From: Metabacillus niabensis
GTDB taxonomy: Bacteria > Bacillota > Bacilli > Bacillales > Bacillaceae
DNA: 64,000 nucleotides
Direction of reading: 5' to 3'
Assembly: GCF_020524345.1 (NCBI RefSeq)
Contig: NZ_JAIVLH010000002.1
Location: 248,001-312,000, forward strand
A program made the translations under genes and the position numbers. Under the pieces are notes generated by a model. The model was not told the origin of the DNA and ran no database searches. It was given only the letters and a program-made list of their open reading frames with translations. Below, piece by piece: positions 1 to 9,159 of this stretch; position 1 is the first letter of the stretch, and each line of letters starts with the position of its first letter.

Positions 1-370
1 TAACTTGTGAGGCATTAAACTCAATAGTTGCTCTTTCTAATGCTAAGTTGACTGATGCATTTGTCACACCATCCAGTTTGTGTAAACCTTTTTCAATACG
101 ATTTGCACAGGCCGCACAAGTCATACCACTAAGATTTAGTTCAACCTTTTCCATAGCTATATCATAACCTAAATCATTTATTTTCTTTGTGAACTTATCT
201 ATGTTTGTAACACTTGGATCATATTTAATGGATGTTCTTTCTAAAGCAAAATTAACAGTTGCCTCTTCCACCCCATCCATTTTATTCAGTCCTTTTTCAA
301 TTCGAACAGCACAAGCAGCACATGTCATTCCAGTAATAGGTAACACTGCTTCTTTTCTTTGTTCTGACAT
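1..370 (-). CDS. copA: Copper-exporting P1B-type ATPase CopA, N-terminal part (cut by window edge)
   Basis: Reads leftwards and is open to the window edge, so only about 123 N-terminal residues are visible. They hold two ferredoxin-like heavy-metal-associated domains, each with the copper-binding motif GMTCAAC (about residues 14-20 and 82-88). Two such domains before the membrane part is the usual layout of Bacillus CopA, which pumps Cu(I) out of the cytoplasm using ATP. The ATG at 370 follows a GGGAGG ribosome binding site. It lies downstream of copZ and csoR, but a hairpin and a CsoR-like operator separate it from copZ, so it probably has its own copper-responsive promoter. The ATPase domains are outside the window, so copA is inferred from the HMA pair and neighbours. 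Confidence 0.92.
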   Translation of the reverse strand, partial: MSEQRKEAVLPITGMTCAACAVRIEKGLNKMDGVEEATVNFALERTSIKYDPSVTNIDKFTKKINDLGYDIAMEKVELNLSGMTCAACANRIEKGLHKLDGVTNASVNLALERATIEFNASQV

Positions 371-385
371 TTTCTATGCCTCCCT

Positions 386-402
386 ATACCCCGTAGTGGT
401 AT
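386..402. promoter_or_regulatory. CsoR operator in front of copA
   Basis: ATACC and GGTAT arms flank a C/G-rich centre (ATACCCCGTAGTGGTAT), close to the operator known upstream of Bacillus copZA. It lies 16 bases before the copA ATG. CsoR would bind here without copper and release when it binds Cu(I). Confidence 0.7.
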
Positions 403-417
403 AATGTTTTTCAAAAT

Positions 418-446
418 AAAACGTGCTAACAAAATAAGCACGTTTT
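418..446 (-). terminator. Hairpin terminator after copZ
   Basis: Perfect 10-base arms (AAAACGTGCT / AGCACGTTTT) lie 16 bases after the copZ stop. On the minus strand the second arm ends in a T-run. It separates csoR-copZ from copA. Confidence 0.7.
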
Positions 447-462
447 GTTTACGGAAAGGACG

Positions 463-669
463 TTAAACTACATCATACCCTTGTTCATCAATTATTTCCT
501 TTATTTTATCTAATGAAACAATAACGGGATCAAATTCGATATCTACTTTCCCTTCAGTTAAATGAACTTTCACGTTTTCTACCCCATTTTGTTTTCCTAC
601 ATTTCCTTCAATTGCACTTACACAGTGACCACAGGACATACCTTGAACTGTTAACGTTGTTTTCTCCAT
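463..669 (-). CDS. copZ: Copper chaperone CopZ
   Basis: A 68-residue single heavy-metal-associated domain that carries Cu(I) in the cytoplasm to CopA. The copper motif GMSCGHC is at residues 10-16 and the conserved end DEQGYDVV matches Bacillus CopZ; length is normal for the family. It starts 13 bases after the csoR stop behind AAGGAG, so csoR and copZ are probably co-transcribed from a CsoR-controlled promoter. A hairpin follows it before copA. Confidence 0.95.
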   Translation of the reverse strand: MEKTTLTVQGMSCGHCVSAIEGNVGKQNGVENVKVHLTEGKVDIEFDPVIVSLDKIKEIIDEQGYDVV

Positions 670-682
670 TATTTAACACTCC

Positions 683-1018
683 TTATTTTTTCATTAATCT
701 TTGAATGGTAACAAGCAATTCATCAACAACTTCTAAGTCACCATCTTGTATTCTTTCTGTTACACAGCTTTTTAAATGAGCTTCTAATAAAACTTTTGAG
801 AAGCTATTAAGGGCAGATTGAACGGCGGAAATTTGGGTAATGATATCATCACAATACGTATCTTTTTCAATTAACCCTTTAATACCGCGAACCTGACCTT
901 CAACTCTATTTAACCGGCTAATTAAGGATTTTTTTACTTTATCAGAATGGTGGCTTTGTCTTTCAGAATGATTCATATTACATTGTTCAATTTTCAAGGC
1001 CTCTTCTTCTTCAAACAT
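683..1018 (-). CDS. csoR: Copper-sensing transcriptional repressor CsoR
   Basis: A DUF156/CsoR-family all-helical repressor that lets go of DNA when it binds Cu(I). The diagnostic segment LNRVEGQVRGI is present, followed by the copper ligands of the family: Cys in the TYCDD region, His in LLEAHLKSC and the Cys three residues later. An in-frame ATG at 1051 would add 11 residues, but the ATG at 1018 has AGAGGAGG at ideal spacing, giving 111 residues. The extra N-terminal segment (MFEEEEALKI...) precedes the core. It heads the copper operon, and a CsoR-box-like sequence lies just upstream, as expected for autoregulation. Confidence 0.93.
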   Translation of the reverse strand: MFEEEEALKIEQCNMNHSERQSHHSDKVKKSLISRLNRVEGQVRGIKGLIEKDTYCDDIITQISAVQSALNSFSKVLLEAHLKSCVTERIQDGDLEVVDELLVTIQRLMKK

Positions 1019-1049
1019 ATTCAAAACCTCCTCTTTTAAACAATCTACC

Positions 1050-1067
1050 ATACCCCCCTAACCTATG
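1050..1067. promoter_or_regulatory. CsoR-box-like sequence upstream of csoR
   Basis: On the minus strand this reads CATAGGTTAGGGGGGTAT. The GGGGGTATGG half matches the Bacillus CsoR operator; the other half is imperfect. It sits about 32 bases before the csoR start, so it suits autoregulation of csoR-copZ. Confidence 0.5.
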
Positions 1068-1190
1068 TAAAGTGTTTTGACTTTATAAAATACCTTTTGT
1101 TTTTTCGCCTATTTGGCACGGTGCAAGAACTAAAACACTTTTCAGATGACTTCTTCATATAATATCAAATCTTAAACTAGGGGTGATAGA

Positions 1191-1655
1191 ATGAAACGAT
1201 GGTTAAAAACCGTGATTTTACTTTATCTTTCCCTTTTGTTTTTTGGCAGCTTTTTAGCTGTTGGAGCATTATGGACTGGAATATTAGAAAAACTGTTTCC
1301 ATTTATTTCTTCTATTGAGATTTTTCTTTATTATTTCTTTGCCGGAGCAATTGGTGGATCCCTTCGCCATCTTTACATGTTTTGCTCTCACTATATGAAG
1401 GGCGAGCTAACAGACTATAGAGAGTGGATTATGTATATCTTTTATCCGATATTTGCTACAGGTACGGCTGTTATAGCTGTTACATTGATACAAAGTGGAA
1501 TCTTTTTAATTGATTTTATTGATTACAATGAAACTCCTTTAGCACAAATCAGTATTGCGTTTTTTGTAGGGTTTGGCTTTAATCGGTTTTTAAATAAGTT
1601 AAATGCTTTTTCAAAAAAAATGTTTAAACCAAATAATGACAATGATCATAAATAA
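1191..1655 (+). CDS. Integral membrane protein of unknown function
   Basis: A 154-residue protein with about four hydrophobic segments (roughly residues 8-28, 42-60, 82-104 and 120-137) and a basic, hydrophilic C-terminus. The ATG follows AGGGGTGA at good spacing. The segment GAIGGSLRHLYMF between helices faintly recalls the GG-x2-GA-x2-RY loop of CrcB fluoride channels, but charge placement and length are not convincing and I do not assign it. It is a single gene between the divergent copper operon and the convergent SRP RNA gene. Function unknown. Confidence 0.75.
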   Translation: MKRWLKTVILLYLSLLFFGSFLAVGALWTGILEKLFPFISSIEIFLYYFFAGAIGGSLRHLYMFCSHYMKGELTDYREWIMYIFYPIFATGTAVIAVTLIQSGIFLIDFIDYNETPLAQISIAFFVGFGFNRFLNKLNAFSKKMFKPNNDNDHK

Positions 1656-1691
1656 AAAAAGATGACTACTTTTTGAATAAAAGGAGTCATC
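1652..1691 (-). terminator. Terminator of the SRP RNA gene
   Basis: GATGACT/AGTCATC arms (1661-1667 and 1685-1691) are followed on the minus strand by a run of seven T. It lies 20 bases beyond the 3' end of the SRP RNA. Confidence 0.75.
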
Positions 1692-1710
1692 TGCTATGTT
1701 CATATGTAAA

Positions 1711-1979
1711 ACCGTGCACCTCTTATTGATATGGTCACATAAGTGTTACTTAAGTAGCCAGCTCAGTCAGGGCTACCCTGCGGCACACAGACGAATCTAC
1801 TTATGGCTGCTCCCTTCCAGGCCTGACCAGTTTCATAGATGTCTGTTGCGCGGACCCCAATCGTCATCACCGCTTGCATAAGGCAAACCTTACATGAACC
1901 ATACCGCTAAAGAGGAATTCAACCCCGCTAAGGCGGATTGCAGGTTACAGGGCACCGCCATCTCCCCATCTAGCACGGT
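1711..1979 (-). ncRNA. scr: Signal recognition particle RNA, large Bacillus type (scRNA)
   Basis: About 269 bases on the minus strand. The 5' end CCGTGCTAGATGGGGAG and 3' end GAGGTGCACGG form the long terminal stem; the 5' part carries the GGTGCCCTGTAACCTGCAAT block that with the 3' strand builds the Alu domain. The universally conserved SRP54-binding loop reads GGTCAGGCCTGGAAGGGAGC, followed downstream by GCCGCAGGG. This is the 7SL-like RNA of Bacillus, longer than E. coli 4.5S RNA, and it acts with Ffh in co-translational targeting of membrane and secreted proteins. A hairpin with a T-run follows. Exact ends are uncertain by a few bases. Confidence 0.95.
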
Positions 1980-2148
1980 ATGTATAAAATTACATGTATT
2001 TGTATGGTATAAACAATACGTGTTACGTATCGTATATATCTAATTTAACATAGATGGAGAAGGTAGTGAAGTTGTATTTAATGGTAAAAATGGTGCTTGG
2101 AATTCAGAACATACTTCGTGCAGACCTCGAAGATTAAGAACAATATAA

Positions 2149-2175
2149 TGCGTACAGCATATTAGACTGTACGCA
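2149..2175. terminator. Hairpin between SRP RNA region and cell-wall hydrolase gene
   Basis: Nine-base perfect arms (TGCGTACAG / CTGTACGCA) lie 5 bases beyond the stop of the minus-strand hydrolase gene. The T-rich side is better on the plus strand (AATTTTCTAT), so it may work both ways. Confidence 0.6.
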
Positions 2176-2180
2176 ATTTT

Positions 2181-2786
2181 CTATATAGCAAATGCATGAT
2201 TACCGATTGTTTTAACCACTTCACGAGTTTGTATCCAATCACTTGTAGCTGTGTCCGGATTATAGAAATAAAGAAGTTCATCATTCTCATCGTTTTCTGT
2301 CAATGCATCTTGAACAGCCTTATAAGCTTCCTTATCAGCCGGTTCGTTAATGGAGTTATTTGAGACAGGTTCAAAAGCATTTTCTTGATAAATGACTTGT
2401 TTAATAGTATCCGGGAATTGATCATGATCCACACGATTTAGTACAACTTCAGCAACTGCCACCTTACCAACATAAGGCTCACCTTTCGCCTCTGCATGGA
2501 CCAGTTGGGCAAGCAATTTTTTTTCATCTTTCGAAATCGTAGCAGACACCTCGTTGTCAGCTTTTATAATTGTCTCATCCTTCTTGGCAACTTCTTTTTG
2601 TTGAAATCGTAAATCAATGGAATTCAAATTGTTTTCTTCAGTTTCAATTCCGTGCTTATTTAAGAGTAAATGTAATGAAGTTTCAGTTTCTGTCGTATCA
2701 TGTTCTTCAGCCTTGGTTTTAGAAATAGTAAAAGAGAAAAAGATCATATTTAGAGTTATGAATAAACATAGAATTTTTTTCATCAT
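2181..2786 (-). CDS. Cell-wall hydrolase, SleB/CwlJ-type (Hydrolase_2), secreted
   Basis: A 201-residue protein with a signal peptide (KK then a hydrophobic stretch to about residue 26) and a C-terminal Hydrolase_2 domain (about residues 85-201). The domain shows the family's AQLVHAEAKGEPYVGKVAVA and VVLNRVD segments, with the putative catalytic Glu in HAEA, and YFYNPDTA near the end. These enzymes cut peptidoglycan, as in spore germination. The ATG at 2786 is chosen over one 15 codons upstream because AGGAGG sits just before it. A second protein with the same domain but with LysM lies at 21442-22065. The linker (residues 27-80) is acidic and has no LysM. Confidence 0.88.
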   Translation of the reverse strand: MMKKILCLFITLNMIFFSFTISKTKAEEHDTTETETSLHLLLNKHGIETEENNLNSIDLRFQQKEVAKKDETIIKADNEVSATISKDEKKLLAQLVHAEAKGEPYVGKVAVAEVVLNRVDHDQFPDTIKQVIYQENAFEPVSNNSINEPADKEAYKAVQDALTENDENDELLYFYNPDTATSDWIQTREVVKTIGNHAFAI

Positions 2787-2979
2787 GTATACCTCCTGTT
2801 TATTTATTGGTTCGAAACAGGTCATATACAAGGCTAACAGGTTTGCAAGTGTTTCTCATTAGTATATTATTGGAAAAAGATAATCTACTATGAAAAAATT
2901 TAATTTTAACGCTACTCCCCCTCGAAAATTCCCTATATAAAGAGTGACCGAACTTTTATCACTAGGGGGAATTTTAATC

Positions 2980-3840
2980 ATGCAAAAGCTAAACTATGAC
3001 ACAATGAAGTCTTATCAATCTTTTTCAACAATTGAAGAAATGGATCATTCTGTACGTGGCTTTTTGTATACATACAAATCATCATTATCTGAAGGAACCT
3101 TAAAGGTATTAACTTTTATCTGGAGACATTCTGTTAAAGTATTTGGTGTATCATTTGCTAAATACGATACGATAGCAGCTGGGGTAGAATTGAACCGAAG
3201 AACTGTTATTCGAGTAGTTAAAACTTTAGAAAGCCTAGGCTTTCTAAAGAAAGTTCCAACTGCCAGAATGAATGGAAAGCAAGGGGTAAATTTACTAATC
3301 ATACAGCCTTATCAATCAATTGACGAATTACTAACTAATCATATGCCACCCCAAGATGTCACCCATGATGTCACTCCTAATAAAACAGAGAATAAGCAAA
3401 GCTCACTCTGTGAGAATAAACCTAATAAACGAACTAACGTAACAGAAACAAATCATATAACACCCGTTGAACAACTGATTGATAATAGTTCGATCAACGC
3501 TCATGAAATAGATGCAAGCTTTGTACCTGAAATAGTCCATGAAAAGTTTATCCATGCGGCAAAACCTTTTTTTCATGCTTTTGATATCTACCGTCTATGG
3601 AAACGTGTGTTAATTGCATATAACAAACTCAACTTTAAAAGGTGTATAGAAGATGTTATGGATATTATTGTTTATGCTTTTAAACAAACCGTATTTATGA
3701 AAAGGATGAAAAAAATACATACAAGTTTTGAAGGGTATTTTTATCGAACTCTCTATTCAATGCTCAACGTGGAAAAACGTCGTGAGAATCGCCATTTGCT
3801 GTATGACTTCATTGGTAGTGATAACAACTGTATAGAATGA
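2980..3840 (+). CDS. Winged-helix protein, replication-initiator-like N-terminus
   Basis: A 286-residue protein. Residues about 30-110 form a helix-turn-helix of the HTH_36/replication-initiator-like type: EGTLKVLTFIWRHS, then AAGVELNRRTVIRVVKTLES as the recognition part, then a beta-wing. The rest is a polar linker (about 115-185) and a basic helical C-terminus ending EKRRENRHLL. The ATG at 2980 is preceded by AGGGGGA at 9 bases; an upstream start at 2944 lacks one. Related proteins occur singly in Bacillus chromosomes and on plasmids or phages, but nothing here indicates a mobile element. Role unknown; DNA binding is the safe inference. Confidence 0.8.
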   Translation: MQKLNYDTMKSYQSFSTIEEMDHSVRGFLYTYKSSLSEGTLKVLTFIWRHSVKVFGVSFAKYDTIAAGVELNRRTVIRVVKTLESLGFLKKVPTARMNGKQGVNLLIIQPYQSIDELLTNHMPPQDVTHDVTPNKTENKQSSLCENKPNKRTNVTETNHITPVEQLIDNSSINAHEIDASFVPEIVHEKFIHAAKPFFHAFDIYRLWKRVLIAYNKLNFKRCIEDVMDIIVYAFKQTVFMKRMKKIHTSFEGYFYRTLYSMLNVEKRRENRHLLYDFIGSDNNCIE

Positions 3841-3887
3841 GGATTATTCCTTTCACAAAATAAATTACCTCCTATTATTATTATTAT

Positions 3888-3916
3888 TTGTACGAAAGGA
3901 ACATTTGTTCTATAAT
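3888..3916 (+). promoter_or_regulatory. SOS promoter with LexA (DinR) box
   Basis: A -35 TTGTAC (3888-3893) and -10 TATAAT (3911-3916) are 17 bases apart. The spacer ends with GAACATTTGTTC (3899-3910), which fits the Bacillus LexA box GAAC-N4-GTTC exactly. LexA bound here would block RNA polymerase, so the SAP-domain gene 27 bases downstream should be induced by DNA damage. Confidence 0.8.
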
Positions 3917-3942
3917 GAGTTATAAAGAGAAAAGGAGGATAA

Positions 3943-4521
3943 ATGATGAGACCTAAATTAACGAAACAAACCAACATTCAAAGTTTTAAAAATTACTATT
4001 GGTTGAAAACGGAATTACAAACATTTTGCAGAGAAAACGGGATAAGCGTTACTGGTTCAAAACAGGAAATCTCAGATAGAATTGAGGTATTTTTAAAAAC
4101 GGGAGAGATAAAATCTCCTATTAGAAAACCAAATGTAAAAAGAAATATTAAGTTAATCGAGGAATCAAGCCTTGATACTGTTATTACAGAAAACCATCAT
4201 TGCAGTCAGAGTGTAAGAGCATTTTTTAAGACAGTTATCCCAAAATTTCATTTCTCTACGTATATCCAGAACTACTTTAAAAATAACATTGGAAAAACAT
4301 ACCGAGATGTTGTTGATGCTTGGTATGAGGAAGAACAAAGAAAGAAAGCCCCAACTTATACGAAAAAAATTGCCCCGCAATTTGAATATAATCAATTCAC
4401 TCGAGACTTCTTTGCTGATCCTAAGAATCAAGGGAAAAGTCGAAAAGATGCAATTGAAGCCTGGAATAAGATAAAGAAACTTCCTGGGAGCAACAGATAT
4501 GTATCTGACAATGAATATTGA
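3943..4521 (+). CDS. SAP-domain protein, probably SOS-induced (DUF6434-like C-terminus)
   Basis: A 192-residue basic protein. Residues about 13-52 form a SAP-type helix-extension-helix (YYWLKTELQTFCRENGISVT then GSKQEISDRIEVFL), a nucleic-acid-binding fold. Two similar segments follow: RAFFKTVIPKFHFSTYIQNY with YRDVVDAW, and FEYNQFTRDFFAD with RKDAIEAW, suggesting a duplicated helical unit as in proteins annotated DUF6434. The start follows AAGGAGG. The promoter carries a LexA box, so it is likely a DNA-damage-response gene. The biochemical role is unknown. Confidence 0.85.
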   Translation: MMRPKLTKQTNIQSFKNYYWLKTELQTFCRENGISVTGSKQEISDRIEVFLKTGEIKSPIRKPNVKRNIKLIEESSLDTVITENHHCSQSVRAFFKTVIPKFHFSTYIQNYFKNNIGKTYRDVVDAWYEEEQRKKAPTYTKKIAPQFEYNQFTRDFFADPKNQGKSRKDAIEAWNKIKKLPGSNRYVSDNEY

Positions 4522-4556
4522 TGAGCATTAAGCAATGCTTCATCTCATCTTTTTTC
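4520..4556 (+). terminator. Terminator after the SAP-domain gene
   Basis: GATGAGCATT and AATGCTTCATC arms (one bulge) start at the stop codon; a T-rich run follows (TCTTTTTTCTTTT). Confidence 0.7.
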
Positions 4557-6079
<1,523 letters not shown>

Positions 6080-6086
6080 ATGATAA

Positions 6087-6116
6087 AAAACTCAGCCTTA
6101 TTGGGGCTGAGTTTTT
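6087..6116. terminator. Bidirectional terminator between xylanase and aldolase genes
   Basis: ACTCAGCC/GGGCTGAGT arms have an A-run before and a T-run after, so it serves the converging xylanase and aldolase genes. Confidence 0.85.
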
Positions 6117-6126
6117 ATTACGTTAG

Positions 6127-7092
6127 TTATTTTGTCGCAGGAGCAACTGATGCTTCAGGAGAAGTGACTTTATCATAAAACTCAACAAACTTATCCCGAT
6201 CCTCACTATCACGGTAAGCCATCGCCACACGTGGATGTTCATTCAATGTTCCAGAGATCATATAAGGAATGATATACCCCCACTCCCACTTTTGTCTCAT
6301 GTCCAACATATGGTTTTCAATGATATCCAGAACTGGTTTAAGCTCATAGCTTGCTTTTTGGATATGTGTAACAAGAAGCTCTGTATGGCAATTCCCTGCT
6401 GCTCTACCCATTCCATATACAGATGAATCAAGGAAACTAACTCCATTACGCATAGCTGTTAATGTATTGGCAAAAGCGAGCTGCATATTATTGTGTGTAT
6501 GAATACCGAATTTTTTGTTAGGTAGCATACCTTTAAATTTCTTTACTTGGTGTTCAATGTCAGATGGATCTAAACTTCCAAACGAATCAACAATATACAC
6601 AACATCTACAGGGCTTTCCTTAACCATGTCAAAAGCCTCAATTAATTGGTTCTCTGGAACGCTGGAAAGTGCCATGATGTTAAGAGCTGTTTCATAACCA
6701 AGTTCGTGGAACATTTGTACGAGCTCAAGACCCTTGTCTACCTCACGGATATAACAGGCCACTCGTATCATATCTAATACACTCTGTTCGCGTGGTAAAA
6801 CATCTTCTGGATCAACACGGCCAATATCAACAAGAGCAGATAGTTTTGTGTTTTTTTTCTCAGGAATCACTTCTTTAAGAAACTGATCATCAAGAAATCT
6901 CCATGGATTTGGTTCGCTAGCCTTTAAAAGCTTTGGTGAATTTTTATAGCCAATTTCCATATACTCAACACCAGCCTCATTTAGGCCGTGATACAAGTCT
7001 TGAACAAATTCTACGCTGAAATCCCAATTATTTACTAACCCGCCATCACGAATGGTACAATCGATTATATTCGTGCGATTTTCCATAGTCAT
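6127..7092 (-). CDS. DRE-TIM metallolyase family aldolase (HMGL-like)
   Basis: A 321-residue TIM-barrel protein. The N-terminal DCTIRDGG (residues 10-17) is the DRE-TIM metal/substrate motif, VVYIVDSFGS lies mid-barrel, and FGIHTHNNMQLA provides the HxH metal ligands. It therefore belongs with HMG-CoA lyase, isopropylmalate synthase and 4-hydroxy-2-oxovalerate aldolase; Bacillus genomes carry it as an aldolase catalytic domain protein. The substrate cannot be told from sequence. Three clustered ATGs are possible; the one at 7092 has GGAGG at the best distance. It stands alone, so context gives no pathway. Confidence 0.85.
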   Translation of the reverse strand: MTMENRTNIIDCTIRDGGLVNNWDFSVEFVQDLYHGLNEAGVEYMEIGYKNSPKLLKASEPNPWRFLDDQFLKEVIPEKKNTKLSALVDIGRVDPEDVLPREQSVLDMIRVACYIREVDKGLELVQMFHELGYETALNIMALSSVPENQLIEAFDMVKESPVDVVYIVDSFGSLDPSDIEHQVKKFKGMLPNKKFGIHTHNNMQLAFANTLTAMRNGVSFLDSSVYGMGRAAGNCHTELLVTHIQKASYELKPVLDIIENHMLDMRQKWEWGYIIPYMISGTLNEHPRVAMAYRDSEDRDKFVEFYDKVTSPEASVAPATK

Positions 7093-7334
7093 CATTTCCT
7101 CCTGAATTATGTAAATATATCTTTTAAATTTGCCACAAGGACTTACAACTGTCAACAGATTTTGTAAAAGTATTAGGAATTATGAAAAAATTAGTTATGA
7201 TTAGTAGTCATTTCTGTTTCAAATTTTACTATGGTACTATGTGTTATAATATATAAATAATACATATATAGTTATAATCATTTTTATTGGATACAATTCC
7301 TTTTTAACCCTATCGAAACTCTAAAACCCAAGAG

Positions 7335-7676
7335 GTGGTTATTATTCGCCCTTTTACAGAAAGAGTTATACATCTTATTCTGCATATTCCAGAAGGTCAT
7401 GTTATGACATACGGCCAGATTGCCCGGTTGGCTGGCAGTCCTAGAGGTGCCAGACAAGTTGTGCGCATCCTTCATTCTATGAGTGTAAAATACCAACTCC
7501 CATGGCATCGGGTTGTGAATGCCAAAGGTGAGATTGGCTTTAAAGAAGAAACCGCCTTTCTACTGCAAAAGCAACTCCTTGAAAATGAGGGTATAAAATT
7601 GACCGAGCAGCATTTAATTGAATTATCCGACTATCAATTTTACCCACGTGAAGATCATGAAGAGGAATGGTTATAA
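7335..7676 (+). CDS. Alkyltransferase-like protein (ATL; O6-alkylguanine DNA-binding)
   Basis: A 113-residue protein with the DNA-binding domain of O6-alkylguanine-DNA alkyltransferase: MTYGQIARLAGSPRGARQVV contains the arginine-finger helix. The acceptor motif is PWHRV (residues 56-60), with Trp57 where methyltransferases have the reactive Cys. That is the signature of ATL proteins, which recognise alkylated guanine and hand it to nucleotide excision repair rather than repairing it. No ATG precedes residue 24. The GTG at 7335 is used here, but it overlaps the only ribosome binding site (AGAGGTGG), so initiation a few codons later, possibly at ATT, cannot be excluded. Confidence 0.88.
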   Translation: MVIIRPFTERVIHLILHIPEGHVMTYGQIARLAGSPRGARQVVRILHSMSVKYQLPWHRVVNAKGEIGFKEETAFLLQKQLLENEGIKLTEQHLIELSDYQFYPREDHEEEWL

Positions 7677-7847
7677 TCATCTTTATTTAACCTGTTTACA
7701 TAATAATATTATCGACGATCAATAGGTAAACAATATAGTTAACGAATCCTCCTCTTCTTTCATTGTTCTAAACCTATTAATATATAATATTTACGAAATA
7801 TGGATGATAATGGTAATATAGTAAGAGACTACCTAAGGAGTTGAAAA

Positions 7848-8204
7848 ATGATGAAATATGTAGTTGATTTTATGCTGGCTATTCTTCTTACAGCCATCTC
7901 ATATGACTTAGGAAGTATACTCATAAGTGATGGAATTGCCTTTTGGCAAGCAATATTAATAGGATTCTCTGTGGTATCACTAGGTGCTATAACATAGGCA
8001 GTTGGTGCACCAATTTGGTTAATCGTTTTAGTTCCCTTTCCAATTGGTATGATTATGTTATTTTTCTTTTTAGGTGATTCAGTTGGTCAATGGTTTCTTA
8101 CCTACCTGACTACACTTGCGATTTACACTGTGATACATATGGTTATGAGCTATTTTTTCTATTTTCATTCTCTAATCCCGGCATGGAAACTTTCTAAAAA
8201 GTAA
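7848..8204 (+). pseudogene. Small membrane-protein gene interrupted by an amber codon
   Basis: The ATG at 7848 (AAGGAG 7 bases before) opens a frame that stops at TAG 7995-7997 after 49 codons and, in the same frame, continues for another 68 codons to TAA 8202-8204. Both halves are hydrophobic: about residues 5-20 and 30-49 before the stop, then 52-75 and 82-105 after it. Together they look like one 118-residue protein with about four membrane segments and a KLSKK end. A single substitution explains the stop. A hairpin terminator follows the distal end, so the full length was once the gene. The family is not recognised. Confidence 0.65.
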
Positions 8205-8213
8205 GAATGCAAG

Positions 8214-8245
8214 AAAGACTGCTCCAATATTGGAAGCAGTCTTTT
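8214..8245. terminator. Bidirectional terminator
   Basis: AAAGACTGCTCCA and TGGAAGCAGTCTTT arms around TA-rich loop bases, T-run on both strands. It serves the membrane pseudogene and the converging aldo/keto reductase gene. Confidence 0.85.
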
Positions 8246-8254
8246 CGTTTTTCA

Positions 8255-9079
8255 TTATCTTACATTCATCTCATTTGGATGTGGACCTTTACGTCGGTTG
8301 CGGTTAAGTTCATTGATTGCATTCATTTCATCAGACGTTAGGTCAAAGTCGAAAACATTGAAGTTTTCTTCAATTCTAGATGGAGTTACTGATTTTGGTA
8401 TTACAATTGTATTGTTTTGTAAATGCCAGCGCAAAATGACTTGAGCTGTTGATTTGTTATGTGAGTTTGCAATTTTTTGAATAACTTCATCTTGTAACGC
8501 CTCTCCACCTTGATCAAGTGGGCTCCATGCTTCTACAAAAATATTATGTTTAGCACAGAATTCTTTTAATTCAATTTGTGCGAGGTATGGATGACACTCA
8601 ACTTGGTTTAGAACCGGGACTACTTCACATTCGTTTAATAATCGCTCTAAATGCTCAATTTCAAAATTACATACACCAATTGCTTTAACTTTTCCATCTT
8701 TATATAGCTTTTCAAGTGCTTTGTATGTATCAACATATTGATCAAACTCTGGTGTTGGCCAATGAATAAGGTATAGATCAACGTAATCAAGATCTAATCT
8801 TTCCAAGCTTGCTTCAAATGCTTTTATTGTATTTTCATATCCTTGATCAGTATTCCATACCTTTGTTGTAATAAATAGCTCTTCACGTGGGACAGATGCT
8901 TCCTTAATTGCCTTTCCAACACCGACTTCATTTTTATAGATCATTGCTGTATCGATCGAAGTGTAACCAACCTCAATGGCTTTTGTAACAGCTGAAGTTG
9001 CTTGATCATCCTCAACTTGCCATACTCCAAAGCCAAGCTGCGGCATTTTTAATCCATTGTTTAATGTAACAAACTTCAT
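8255..9079 (-). CDS. Aldo/keto reductase (YtbE/YvgN type)
   Basis: A 274-residue NADPH-dependent carbonyl reductase with a TIM-barrel fold. The catalytic tetrad is visible as Asp43 and Tyr48 (DTAMIYKNE), Lys73 (TTKVWN) and His106 (LIHWP). IPKSVTPSRIEEN near the C-terminus is the family's NADPH-binding segment. Length and motifs fit the Bacillus enzymes that detoxify methylglyoxal and similar aldehydes. The start has GGAGAGAG in front. It is the last gene of a same-strand series (marR, namA, MFS efflux, this gene), which suggests a role in handling reactive carbonyls or quinones, although gaps of 80-150 bases leave one transcript unproven. Confidence 0.93.
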   Translation of the reverse strand: MKFVTLNNGLKMPQLGFGVWQVEDDQATSAVTKAIEVGYTSIDTAMIYKNEVGVGKAIKEASVPREELFITTKVWNTDQGYENTIKAFEASLERLDLDYVDLYLIHWPTPEFDQYVDTYKALEKLYKDGKVKAIGVCNFEIEHLERLLNECEVVPVLNQVECHPYLAQIELKEFCAKHNIFVEAWSPLDQGGEALQDEVIQKIANSHNKSTAQVILRWHLQNNTIVIPKSVTPSRIEENFNVFDFDLTSDEMNAINELNRNRRKGPHPNEMNVR

Positions 9080-9159
9080 TTTACACTCTCTCCTTCATTA
9101 AAAAGTCCATGTTCATTATTACTATACTAGAATTCCATCTAAATGAAAAAGAATACGTA

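Noticed and set aside
1191-1655. CrcB fluoride channel
   Set aside because: Only a loose GG-x-R similarity; the conserved CrcB polar and Phe positions are not evident.
1696-1881. Open frame of 61 codons on the plus strand
   Set aside because: It lies wholly inside the antisense of the SRP RNA and has no homology-like features.
2044-2148. Start-less 34-codon frame (IDGEGSEVVFNGKNGAWNSE...) that might be a gene remnant
   Set aside because: No start codon or recognisable family; too short to support a pseudogene call.
2980-4521. Prophage or plasmid remnant
   Set aside because: A replication-initiator-like winged helix and a SAP protein alone do not make a mobile element; no integrase, attachment repeats or composition break seen.
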